Assembly (NCBI GenBank): GCA_046160725.1
Contig: JBJXHB010000434.1
Coordinates: 1 to 58,989, forward strand
Length of the DNA: 58,989 bases
Reading direction: 5' to 3'
Source of the DNA: JBJXHB01 sp046160725
GTDB taxonomy: Bacteria > Pseudomonadota > Gammaproteobacteria > Burkholderiales > Burkholderiaceae_C
The notes below the pieces were generated by a model that had not been told where the DNA came from, did not search any database, and worked only from the letters and a program-made list of their open reading frames with translations. The first letter of the stretch is position 1. Every line of letters starts with the position of its first letter. Shown here piece by piece: positions 1 to 8,176 of the stretch. The position numbers and the translations under genes were made by a program.

Positions 1-16
1 CCGGCGACGCGGCCGG

Positions 17-1363
17 TCAGCCGCGCTGCAGCACCACGTACAGGCCGGCCACGGGCTGGCGCTGGTCTTCACGCAACGGCCCGGGCCTCAGGTGCACCAC
101 TTGCCAGTTGCCGGCGGCCGCCAGTTCCTGGACATAGGCCGCACTATGGGCATAGCGGGCGCTGGGCCGCAGTTGCCAGCCCGGCGTGCCAACGCTGTCC
201 TGTGGGGACAGCACCTCCAGGCTGAAGCCGGCCAGGCCACCGGGCGCCAGCACCCGGGCCATGCCGGCGAACACCGCCTCCAGCGCCCCGATGTAGATGA
301 ACACATCGGTGGCCAGCATCCAGTCATAGCGCCTGGTGGTGGCGGCCAGATGGCCGGCGATGTCCGCGGCGTCCAGATGCCGGTACAGGCCACGCGCCCG
401 GGCCTGGGCCAGCATGGCCGGCGCCAGGTCGACGCCGTCGATTTCGATGGTTGCCAGCGCACCGGCACGCGCGGCCAGGGCCGCCGCCATCAGGCCGGTG
501 CCGCAGCCCAGGTCCAGGACGTTCAGGCCCGGTCGCGGCGCGGGCAGCAGGTCGGCCAGACGCTGTGGCGCCTGGTAGCCCAGGGTGCCGACCAGATGCC
601 GGTCGAAGCGCTCGGCATAGTCGTCGAACAGCGAGATGACATAGCTGGCGGGTGACTGCGGCGGCGCCTCGATGCGGTCGACCGAGGCCAGCAGATAGCG
701 GGTGACGGCATCCGCCGGGTCACGAGACAGCGCCTCGCGCAGTTGGTCGCGGGCCTCGTCCGGCCGGTTGGCATCCTTCAGCAGTGCGCCCAACAGTGCA
801 AACGCGCGCGCCGGCGCATCGGGTACTGCGCAGGCCCGCCGGTAGCAGTCGGCGGCCTCGTCGTGGCGCTGAAGAACCTGCAGCGCGAGCCCGCGTTCGA
901 GCCAGGGCAGCGGGTCGTCCGGCGCAGCGCTGTCGCACAGCGACTCCAGGGCGACCAGCGCATCGTTCGTCAGGCCCTGGCGTCGCAAGGCCAAGGCGCG
1001 CTGGATGGCGGCCGCGGCGGGCGCATCGGGCAAGGCCAGGCTGCGGTCGAAGCTGGCGATGCTGTCGCCATCGCGGCCGAGCGCCACCAGCGCCAGCGCA
1101 TGGTGGCACCAGGCCTGCGCGTCGGCCGGCTCGGCCGCCAGCGCCTGCTCCAGCAGCGGCTGCGCCAGCTCGGGCAGGCCCTGCGCCAGCCGGGTGGCCG
1201 CCAGGTTCACCAGGACCGATGGCCGGCCCGGCGCCAGGGCCAGCGCTTCCTCCAGGGCGACCACGGCGTCGTCGAGCCGCCCGGACTCGAAAGCCGCCAC
1301 ACCGGCGAGGAAGTGCGTGCGCGCCTGTGCCAGGGCAACGCCGTCCGGCGTGGGCATGGTCAC
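17..1363 (-). CDS. TPR-repeat SAM-dependent methyltransferase
   Basis: A 448-residue two-part protein. Residues ~10-230 are Ala/Leu-rich helical repeats with tetratricopeptide spacing, a protein-interaction platform. Residues ~240-447 are a class I methyltransferase: motif I VLDLGCGTG at 282-290, an acidic IDGVDL stretch after it, and a DVFIYIG motif IV-like segment. The likely role is methyl transfer from SAM to a protein or small molecule; the substrate cannot be read from sequence. Its ATG overlaps the stop of the upstream histidine kinase by four bases (ATGA), so the two are almost certainly translationally coupled. The protein is cytoplasmic, with no signal peptide. The TPR-methyltransferase fusion is a known architecture in proteobacteria, but its physiological target is generally unknown. 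Confidence 0.85.
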   Translation of the reverse strand: MTMPTPDGVALAQARTHFLAGVAAFESGRLDDAVVALEEALALAPGRPSVLVNLAATRLAQGLPELAQPLLEQALAAEPADAQAWCHHALALVALGRDGDSIASFDRSLALPDAPAAAAIQRALALRRQGLTNDALVALESLCDSAAPDDPLPWLERGLALQVLQRHDEAADCYRRACAVPDAPARAFALLGALLKDANRPDEARDQLREALSRDPADAVTRYLLASVDRIEAPPQSPASYVISLFDDYAERFDRHLVGTLGYQAPQRLADLLPAPRPGLNVLDLGCGTGLMAAALAARAGALATIEIDGVDLAPAMLAQARARGLYRHLDAADIAGHLAATTRRYDWMLATDVFIYIGALEAVFAGMARVLAPGGLAGFSLEVLSPQDSVGTPGWQLRPSARYAHSAAYVQELAAAGNWQVVHLRPGPLREDQRQPVAGLYVVLQRG

Positions 1364-2310
1364 GGCAGGGCGACGAAGAAGCGGGCGCCCTGGCCGACCT
1401 CGGACTCGGCCCAGATGCGCCCGCCATGGCGCTGCACGATGCGCTGCACCGACGCCAGACCCACACCGGTACCGGGGTAGTCGCTGGCGCTGTGCAGGCG
1501 CTGGAACATGCCGAACAGGCGATCGGCGAACCGCATGTCGAAGCCTGCGCCGTTGTCGCTGACGACGAAGCCTGCGGCCATGTCCGGCAGGCGCCGCAGT
1601 GCAATGCGGGCCGGCCGTGACCGGGCGCTGTACTTCCAGGCGTTGGACAGCAGGTTCTCCATCACCTGGCGCAGCAGGGTCGGGTCGCCCTGTACCACCA
1701 GCCCACCCTCGATGTCGATCTCGGCGTCGCGCTCCGGCGCGCTGCGGCGCAGGTCCTCGATGACGAACTGCGCCACACGGGACATGTCCACCGGCTGCCG
1801 CGACAGTGGCTGCTGCGCCAGGCGCGACTGCGCCAGCATCGCATCGATCATCAGGTTCATGCGCGCCGAGGCCGCCAGCACGCGGTCCAGGTGGTCATTG
1901 CCGATGCGGTCCAGCGCATGGCCGTAGTCCTCCTTGAGGATGCGGGCGAAGCCATCTACCACCCGGATCGGCGCGCGCAGGTCATGCGACAGCATGTTCA
2001 CGATGGCGACGGTCTCCGCTGCGTCGGCCGGGGCCGGATCGGGCGCGATCGGTACCGATGGTCCGGCGGGCGTGGGCTGGACCTGCGATGCCGCTGCGTC
2101 AGTCGAGCCGGGCCGGGCCTGGGAGGCCCACCAGCCTGCCGCAGCGGCGGTCGCGACCAACAGGACCAGGGCAGCCAGCAGCGCCATCGCCTGCAAGGCC
2201 GGTGTCGCCAGGGCCCAGACCGCTATGCCGGCCGCGGCCACCAAGGCGACCGCCAACAGCGGCAGCACCGCGCGACCGCGCAGGGCTGCTGGCGCCGTGA
2301 CGCTGTGCAT
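1360..2310 (-). CDS. Membrane-anchored sensor histidine kinase
   Basis: A 316-residue histidine kinase. Two hydrophobic helices (~14-33 and ~40-62) anchor it with almost no periplasmic loop, so it probably senses a membrane or cytoplasmic cue. A Pro/Ala linker precedes the HisKA domain, with H-box SHDLRAP (phospho-acceptor His109). The HATPase domain follows: N-box ENLLSNAWKYS, G1-box DNGAGFD, F-box-like region and G2 GTGVGLA. No receiver domain is attached. The 3' end overlaps the TPR-methyltransferase start (ATGA). It diverges from the orphan Hpt gene at 2413, separated by 102 bp, so HK, Hpt and the REC protein at 2854 may form one phosphorelay. A TACAAT box sits 9 bases upstream of the ATG, but no good -35 was found. 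The HK assignment is firm; the partner is inferred. Confidence 0.92.
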   Translation of the reverse strand: MHSVTAPAALRGRAVLPLLAVALVAAAGIAVWALATPALQAMALLAALVLLVATAAAAGWWASQARPGSTDAAASQVQPTPAGPSVPIAPDPAPADAAETVAIVNMLSHDLRAPIRVVDGFARILKEDYGHALDRIGNDHLDRVLAASARMNLMIDAMLAQSRLAQQPLSRQPVDMSRVAQFVIEDLRRSAPERDAEIDIEGGLVVQGDPTLLRQVMENLLSNAWKYSARSRPARIALRRLPDMAAGFVVSDNGAGFDMRFADRLFGMFQRLHSASDYPGTGVGLASVQRIVQRHGGRIWAESEVGQGARFFVALP

Positions 2311-2412
2311 GAAATCATTGTACGGAGCCCTTCGTGTTCAAGACTTGGGCCACGCGGCCGACATGCCAGACAGGGCCGCTGCTGCGGCCGGCATACTGTT
2401 GCCGCCCCAACC

Positions 2413-2814
2413 GTGAACCTCGATCCTGATTCCACTGCCCCCGACGTCCGATCGACGGCGGCGCCGGCCATCGATGCTGAAGCGCTGGCACGCCTGGACG
2501 AGCTCGACCCGGGTGGCCGCAACGGCCTGCTGCCGCGTGTGCTGACCACCTATCTAGGCAGCCAGCAGCGGTTGCTCGCGCAGTTGCGGCTGGGCCGTGA
2601 CCAGCAGGACCTTGCGGCCGTGCACCGAGTGGCGCACACTCTCAAGTCATCGTCGGCCAGCATCGGCGCGCTTGAGTTGTCGCGCCTGTGTGCTGATGTC
2701 GAATCGCGCATCAGGGAGAAGGCGCTGGATGGTCTGTCCGTGCAATTGGACCGGTTGCTGGCCGAGAGCCAGCGTGTGGCCGACGCCGTGCGTGCCATGC
2801 TGGGCCATGGTTAA
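2413..2814 (+). CDS. Orphan Hpt phosphotransfer protein
   Basis: A 133-residue protein starting at a GTG; the frame stays open upstream, but that part is antisense to the kinase and has no family character. Residues ~20-130 form a four-helix Hpt domain with the signature AHTLKSSSASIGA (phospho-acceptor His75). Standalone Hpt proteins carry phosphate between the receiver of one protein and that of another. The next gene, 39 bp downstream, encodes a REC-GGDEF-EAL protein, which makes the natural acceptor a c-di-GMP enzyme. No convincing Shine-Dalgarno sequence precedes the GTG, so the exact start is less sure than the identity. Confidence 0.82.
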   Translation: MNLDPDSTAPDVRSTAAPAIDAEALARLDELDPGGRNGLLPRVLTTYLGSQQRLLAQLRLGRDQQDLAAVHRVAHTLKSSSASIGALELSRLCADVESRIREKALDGLSVQLDRLLAESQRVADAVRAMLGHG

Positions 2815-2853
2815 CACCGTTTCCATCCACGCGTCCCGGTACGGAGCCCTGGG

Positions 2854-5094
2854 ATGAATCATCCGGGCATGCTGGAGCCGACCGAGCCGTTGCACCCGCG
2901 CGTGCTGTTGGCGGACGACGATGAAGTGGCGCTGCTGTTGACCGCCGTGGCGCTGCGCGAGCGGGGCTTCGATGTGGTGGAGTGCAGCGGTGGCCGCCAG
3001 ACCCTGGCGGCCCTGGCCGATGGCGCCCCAGACATCGTGGTTCTCGATGCGTTGATGCCGGACCTGGACGGTTTCGACACCTGCCGAGCGCTGCGCCGAC
3101 TGCCGGGTTTCGATCAGATGCCGGTGCTGATGCTGACCGGACTGGAGGACGACGCATCGATCAACCGGGCCTACCAGGCCGGCGCCACCGACTTCTTCGT
3201 CAAGTCCACGCAATGGAGCCTGCTGGCCGGCCGCCTGCGCCACCTGTTGCGCTCGTCGCGCACGCGGATGGAGCTGGAGCGCAGCACGGCCAAGCTGGCC
3301 CGGGCCCAGGATCTGGCTCGCATGGGCAGCCTGGACTGGCGGCGTCAGGCGCCGGGGCTGCCCAGCCAGCTGTCGCTGGCGGCCGAGGCAGCCCGTGTCT
3401 TTGCGCTGGCACCGGGCGAGTCGGTGTCCCTGTTGCGCTTGTTGCGCATGGTGCCGGCACCCGAGCGGCGCGCCCTCCTGCGTGTGCTGCGGGATGTGCT
3501 GCTGCACAGCGCGGTACTGGCCGTGGACGTGCCGGTCCGGTTGCTGGATGGCCGGCAGCGCGTGGTCCACATCGAGGCCGAGCCCGAGTTCAATGAACAT
3601 GGCCATGTGGTCGGTTATGCCGGAATCGTCCAGGACGTCACCGACCGTCGGGTGGCGGAAGACCGAATCCGGCACCTGGCCAACTTCGACGCCTTGACCG
3701 GCCTGCCCAATCGGCGCCAGTTGATCTGGCGGGCCGAGAGGGCGCTGGACCATGCACGGCGGATGGGTCACGAGACCGCGTTGCTGCTCATTGACCTGGA
3801 CCGGTTCAAGGTCGTCAACGACACGCTGGGCCATGCCGCCGGCGACGAGCTGCTGGTGGAGTGTGCGCGCCGGCTGCGGGGTTGCGTGCGGCACAGTGAC
3901 CAGGTGATGGAGGGCACGCTGGACAGCGGCGGTGCCCGATCGCACCGGACACTGGAGGCGGTGGGCCGACTGGGCGGCGACGAATTCGTCGCCCTGCTGC
4001 CCGAGGTGGCCGACGAGGCGGATGCCGAGCGCGTGGCCCAGCGCATCCTGGATGCCATGCGCGAGCCGGTCCTGGTGGGCGGGCAGGAGTGCTTCGTGAC
4101 AGCCAGTGTCGGCATCGCGATGTTCCCGCGCGACGGCATCAGCGTGGCCGACCTGCTGCGCAATTCCGACGTGGCGATGTACAGCGCCAAGTCCCTGGGC
4201 CGCAATGCGTCGGCGGTCTTCACCCCCGACCTCGGCAGCGGCGGCCGACGCCGGCTGGAGCTTGAGAGCGCGCTGCACAAGGCCATCGAGCGCAACGAAC
4301 TGGTGCTGCACTACCAGCCCAAGGTGGACGTGCGGTCGGCCCGCATGATCGGCGCCGAGGCCCTGATGCGTTGGCAGCGCGGCGACCAGCTGGTGCCGCC
4401 TGGTGACTTCATTCCGCTGGCCGAGGAAACCGGCCTGATCGTGCCGCTGTCGGAATGGGCCCTGCGCGAGGCTGCCCGGCAGGCCAAGGCCTGGTCGGTG
4501 AACTTCGGCTTTGCCGACTCGATCGCCGTCAACCTGCCCAACCGGGTGTTCGAGCGCTCCGACCTGGTCGAGCACATCCATCAGTGCGTGTCCACCTACG
4601 GCGTGCCACACCGGGCCATCCACCTGGAGATCACCGAGACCGGCCTGATGAAGGACCTGCAGAACGTGATCCCGTCGCTGCACCGGCTCAACGAGATCGG
4701 CGTCGAGATCTCGATCGACGACTTCGGCACCGGCTACTCGTCCCTGGCCTACCTGACCACGCTGCCGATCTCGGAGCTCAAGATCGACCGCTCGTTCGTG
4801 CGCGACCTGGGCATCACGCCGCAAAGCTCGGCCGTGGTCACCGCCATCATTGCGCTGGCCCGGTCGCTGGGCCTGCGCGTGGTGGCCGAGGGTGTCGAAA
4901 GCCTGCGCCAGATGGACGTGCTGCACCGCCTGGGCTGTGGCGTGATGCAGGGCTTCCTGTTCGCCAAGCCGATGCCGCCGGCCGAGCTGGAGGCCTGGCT
5001 GCACCAGACCGTGCTGCCGCGCAAGGCGCCCTGGATCGCCCGCGCCGGCGGTGAGCTGTCCGGGCCGGCACGCAGCGCCGGCTCGCGCGGCTGA
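2854..5094 (+). CDS. Response regulator with PAS-like, GGDEF and EAL domains
   Basis: A 746-residue c-di-GMP enzyme. The REC domain spans ~12-130: acidic triad DDD at 21-23, phospho-acceptor Asp65 in VVLDALMPD, Thr95 and Lys117. A PAS/PAC-like segment (~150-265) ends in GIVQDVTDRR. The GGDEF domain (~275-455) has an intact RLGGDEF (core 374-378). The EAL domain (~470-735) has EAL at 502-504, DDFGTGYSS and AEGVE, so both the cyclase and phosphodiesterase sites look competent. About 19 extra residues sit between the inhibitory-site-like RHSD (346-349) and GGDEF, where about five residues is usual. GGAG-type bases lie just upstream of the ATG. The preceding Hpt gene suggests the REC domain is fed by a phosphorelay (inference). 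Confidence 0.93.
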   Translation: MNHPGMLEPTEPLHPRVLLADDDEVALLLTAVALRERGFDVVECSGGRQTLAALADGAPDIVVLDALMPDLDGFDTCRALRRLPGFDQMPVLMLTGLEDDASINRAYQAGATDFFVKSTQWSLLAGRLRHLLRSSRTRMELERSTAKLARAQDLARMGSLDWRRQAPGLPSQLSLAAEAARVFALAPGESVSLLRLLRMVPAPERRALLRVLRDVLLHSAVLAVDVPVRLLDGRQRVVHIEAEPEFNEHGHVVGYAGIVQDVTDRRVAEDRIRHLANFDALTGLPNRRQLIWRAERALDHARRMGHETALLLIDLDRFKVVNDTLGHAAGDELLVECARRLRGCVRHSDQVMEGTLDSGGARSHRTLEAVGRLGGDEFVALLPEVADEADAERVAQRILDAMREPVLVGGQECFVTASVGIAMFPRDGISVADLLRNSDVAMYSAKSLGRNASAVFTPDLGSGGRRRLELESALHKAIERNELVLHYQPKVDVRSARMIGAEALMRWQRGDQLVPPGDFIPLAEETGLIVPLSEWALREAARQAKAWSVNFGFADSIAVNLPNRVFERSDLVEHIHQCVSTYGVPHRAIHLEITETGLMKDLQNVIPSLHRLNEIGVEISIDDFGTGYSSLAYLTTLPISELKIDRSFVRDLGITPQSSAVVTAIIALARSLGLRVVAEGVESLRQMDVLHRLGCGVMQGFLFAKPMPPAELEAWLHQTVLPRKAPWIARAGGELSGPARSAGSRG

Positions 5095-5110
5095 GCGGCC
5101 GCCGTCCGCG

Positions 5111-6937
5111 ATGTCCTCTGACGCGCCTGCCGCGTCCGCGCGCTGGGCCAAGGGTGCGTTGAGACGACTGGCCGAGACCCGGCAGGAGCCGACGCCGGCC
5201 AACTACGCACGCGCCTATGCAGAGGAAGCCGGCGCCCATGAGCCCGCGGCTGCCGTGTTGCCGCCACGTGCACGCAGCCTGGTCATGCGGCTGGCCCAGC
5301 AGGCCACGACCGACCCCGACCAGCGCGAGGCCCTGGCCGGCGCGCTCTGGGGCGCCCGCATGGACGATCTGCAGCATGCGCTGGACGCCGCCGACCAGTC
5401 GGCCCGGCATCAGGCGCAGGGCCTGACCACGCTGATCGGCCAGCTGGCGCGAGGCCTGGCGCGCGGCTCCCGCACATGGCCCATCGGGCGCAAGAAGGAG
5501 AGCCTGCAACGCGTATTGGACGGCAGCGGCCGGGACACGGCACGGCTGATGCAGCGCCTGGGGCCGTTGCTGGCGGCATGGGACGGTGATGCCGACGACC
5601 CCATCGCAGCCGACGGCGCGCATGACGACTCGGGATCGACGCTGGATCGGGACCCAGGCCTGCTATCCGCTGTCGGCTCTCTGGTTGCATCCCCGGCGGC
5701 AGGGGCGGCCCCCCCCGCCGGCGCCGCCGATGCGGGCGACCCGATCCTGCCCCAACTGACGCTGCGCCTGCATGGCGTGATCTCTCACGCACTGGGCACG
5801 CCGTCGCACCCGGCAGCTTCGGATGTCACGCTGCAGGCCGCCTGGCATGCGCTCGCACCACGCCTGGGACGCGCCGGCAACGACCCGGACCTGCTCGGCC
5901 GCACCGACCTGCTGTGCCTGGACGCCGAGCGCTGGTTGTCACAACGGCAACGGCTTCTATCGGAGTTGAGCGACCTGAACCTGGCCCTGACCGACAGCCT
6001 GACCGAGCTGGCCGAGGACGACAGCTGGGCCCGCGGCCAGGTGGCCAGCCTGCGCGAGCGCCTGGCCCAGGTGGACAGCCCACGTGCCGTGCGCGCCGCT
6101 GCCGACATGCTGGCCACGACTGTGCTGCAGCAACGCGGCGTCAAGGCCCAGCGTGAACAAGCCAGGGACGCGCTGAAGCACATGATCGGCCGCATGCTGA
6201 TCGAGCTGGCGGAGCTGGACGCCCGCAGCAGCGGCTTCGGCGACCGGTTTGCCGGCTATGCACGCACCATCGCCAGTGCGGGGTCGCTGCAGGAGCTGGC
6301 CGGCGTCGTCGACGAGATGGTCGGCAGCGCCCGCGCGGTGCAGTCCCTGGTCGGCGGCACGCGCGACCGGCTGGCCGAGCAACAGCGCCAGGCCACCGAA
6401 CTTCAACAGCGTGTCGAGGCTCTGGAGGGCGACCTGCGTCGCCTCTCGGACGAAGTGTCCACTGACGTGCTGACGCAGGTCGCCAATCGGCGCGGGCTGA
6501 TGCAGGCCTTCGCGTCGGAGGCGGCCGCCGCGACTGCAGGCGCGCCGTTGGCCGTCGCGCTGATCGACATCGACAACTTCAAGCGGCTCAACGACACGCT
6601 GGGCCATGCGGCCGGAGACGTGGCACTGAAGTCGTTGGCCGGACAGGTGCGTCAGCGCCTGCGACCACAGGACCATGTGGCGCGTTTCGGTGGCGAGGAG
6701 TTCGTGCTGCTGCTGCCCGCGCTGGACGCGGCAACGGCACAGTCGGCCGTCGGCCGGCTGCAGCGCGAGCTCAGCGCCGCGCTGTTCCTGCATGAGGGGC
6801 GGGAAGTTTTCGTCACCTTCTCCGCCGGTGTGACCTCCTGGCGGCCGGGCGAGGCGCTGGAGCCGGCGCTGGAGCGGGCCGACGCGGCCCTCTACGAGGC
6901 CAAACGCACGGGCAAGAACCGCACCTGCCTGGCCTGA
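5111..6937 (+). CDS. GGDEF diguanylate cyclase
   Basis: A 608-residue protein from the ATG at 5111; an upstream in-frame ATG at 5051 would overlap the previous gene by 44 bp and adds no conserved sequence. The N-terminal block begins WAKGALRRLAETRQEPTP...NYARAY, a module I associate with Burkholderiales GGDEF proteins. A long helical, probably coiled-coil middle (~270-460) follows, then a C-terminal GGDEF domain with DIDNFKRLNDTLGHA and GGEEF at 527-531. The inhibitory-site motif RPQD (518-521) has normal spacing, so product inhibition by c-di-GMP is expected. No membrane segments are visible. It lies 16 bp after the REC-GGDEF-EAL gene and is probably co-transcribed with it. Confidence 0.9.
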   Translation: MSSDAPAASARWAKGALRRLAETRQEPTPANYARAYAEEAGAHEPAAAVLPPRARSLVMRLAQQATTDPDQREALAGALWGARMDDLQHALDAADQSARHQAQGLTTLIGQLARGLARGSRTWPIGRKKESLQRVLDGSGRDTARLMQRLGPLLAAWDGDADDPIAADGAHDDSGSTLDRDPGLLSAVGSLVASPAAGAAPPAGAADAGDPILPQLTLRLHGVISHALGTPSHPAASDVTLQAAWHALAPRLGRAGNDPDLLGRTDLLCLDAERWLSQRQRLLSELSDLNLALTDSLTELAEDDSWARGQVASLRERLAQVDSPRAVRAAADMLATTVLQQRGVKAQREQARDALKHMIGRMLIELAELDARSSGFGDRFAGYARTIASAGSLQELAGVVDEMVGSARAVQSLVGGTRDRLAEQQRQATELQQRVEALEGDLRRLSDEVSTDVLTQVANRRGLMQAFASEAAAATAGAPLAVALIDIDNFKRLNDTLGHAAGDVALKSLAGQVRQRLRPQDHVARFGGEEFVLLLPALDAATAQSAVGRLQRELSAALFLHEGREVFVTFSAGVTSWRPGEALEPALERADAALYEAKRTGKNRTCLA

Positions 6938-6978
6938 GCGCGGTTGGCGTTGCCGGCCCGCCTGTCGAGTCGCGAGAC

Positions 6979-7000
6979 GACCGGGGCGATCCGGCCGGTC
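6979..7000. terminator. Weak hairpin between convergent GGDEF genes
   Basis: GACCGG pairs with CCGGTC across a short GC-rich loop. It touches the stop codon of the minus-strand gene and has no T-tract. It could act bidirectionally between the convergent genes ending at 6937 and 6999, but support is only the inverted repeat. Confidence 0.25.
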
Positions 7001-8024
7001 AGAACAGTTCAATGTCGCCGACGCGGTCCGGGCTTTCGAGGCAGCCGGTGGCGATCAGGTCGGCGTGGTTGCAGGCGGCATTGCGGCCATGCGTCTTGGC
7101 GAAATACAGCGCCTGGTCGGCGCGTTCGATGGCGCGGGCCGGCGTGTCGTTGGGCTGGATCACCGAATAGCCGACGCTGACGGTGAGTCGGCCGACCTGC
7201 GGAAAGTCGAAACGTTCGACGTTGCTGCGAAGGCGATCGAACATGGCACGTGCTGCGGCGTTGGGTATGCCCCGGGTCAGAACCACGAACTCCTCGCCGC
7301 CAAAGCGGTACAGCCGGTCGTCGAACCGGAAGGTCGACCGCATCAGGCCGGACAGCAGCAGCAGCACCTCGTCGCCGATCAGGTGGCCATGGGTGTCGTT
7401 GACGCGCTTGAAGTGGTCGATATCGACCACCCCCAGCCAGTGCGTCAGCTGGTCGGGGTCTTCGCGACGGTCGTAGATCAACTCGCCTGCCGTTGCGGGC
7501 TTGGCGCCTGCCACGGCCGCACGCAGAAACGACTCGTCAAAGGACTTGCGGTTGAGCAGTCCGGTCAGGGAGTCGCGTTCGTTCTCGTCCAGCAGGCCCC
7601 GCAGGTGGCGGTAGAAGCGCTGCAGGCTGTTCAGCATGCGACGCTGGTCCGCCGGCATCGGGGCACCGGTGGTGATTTCCAGGATGCCCACGATCTCGCG
7701 GTCGGTGGCCAGTGGCACCAGCACGGCGTGCGGGGGGCCGGGCAGGGCAATCGGGTCGCTGCCCTGCAGGCAGGCGCGGCGCTCCGGGTGTGCATCCAGC
7801 GGCGCCAGCTCGGCATCGGACGGCAACCCGGCCATGACGCCGCCGCCGGCGTCAATGCGTGGATGGGTGAGCCAGCGTTGGGTCTGTCCGTCACCGACGG
7901 CGCGATGGATCGCCATGCCCTGGGGTCGCAGCAGCTCGTGCAGCAGGCCCAGCACCGAGCGATCCAGCAGGTCGCGGTCCCGCTGTCCGGTGATGTGGGC
8001 CAGGCTTTCGATGAGGTCGGACAT
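6999..8024 (-). CDS. GGDEF diguanylate cyclase with GAF-like sensor
   Basis: A 341-residue protein from the ATG at 8024 (MSDLIESLAHITGQ). The frame stays open upstream to 8447, but that stretch is antisense to the next gene and is Arg/Pro-rich shadow sequence. Residues ~5-140 resemble a GAF-like sensory module (LVPLATDREIVGILEITTG is its best-conserved strand pair). Residues ~150-330 are GGDEF: DSLTGLLNRKSF, DIDHFKRVNDTHGH, GGEEF at 242-246 and inhibitory-site RFDD at 233-236. Both the active and inhibitory sites look intact. It is cytoplasmic, with no membrane segment. It converges on the GGDEF gene ending at 6937, giving three c-di-GMP enzymes within about 5 kb. Confidence 0.9.
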   Translation of the reverse strand: MSDLIESLAHITGQRDRDLLDRSVLGLLHELLRPQGMAIHRAVGDGQTQRWLTHPRIDAGGGVMAGLPSDAELAPLDAHPERRACLQGSDPIALPGPPHAVLVPLATDREIVGILEITTGAPMPADQRRMLNSLQRFYRHLRGLLDENERDSLTGLLNRKSFDESFLRAAVAGAKPATAGELIYDRREDPDQLTHWLGVVDIDHFKRVNDTHGHLIGDEVLLLLSGLMRSTFRFDDRLYRFGGEEFVVLTRGIPNAAARAMFDRLRSNVERFDFPQVGRLTVSVGYSVIQPNDTPARAIERADQALYFAKTHGRNAACNHADLIATGCLESPDRVGDIELF

Positions 8025-8101
8025 GAGACTGAGCGAAGCCGCTGCCGGGCCCGGGAGGGCACGGTCCGTAGGACGATGACGCTGTATCGGTTGTCCGGGC
8101 G

Positions 8102-8152
8102 CGGACTTGAGAGTCGCGCTTCGAGGGCGGCAGGTCGCGAGACTCAAGTCCG
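8102..8152. repeat. Long imperfect inverted repeat
   Basis: Arms cggacttgagagtcgcg (8102-8118) and cgcgagactcaagtccg (8136-8152) pair at 15 of 17 positions around a 17-base loop. It lies in the 152-bp gap between the start of the GAF-GGDEF gene and the stop of the FAD oxidoreductase gene. With no T-tract it is either a weak terminator for the oxidoreductase transcript or a regulator-binding site for the GGDEF promoter. Confidence 0.5.
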
Positions 8153-8176
8153 TGGGTGCCGCAAGCAGTTGCAGGC

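Noticed and set aside
2647..5202. Long minus-strand open frame antisense to the Hpt and REC-GGDEF-EAL genes
   Set aside because: His/Gln/Arg-rich composition and no family motifs; REC, GGDEF and EAL motifs lie on the plus strand.
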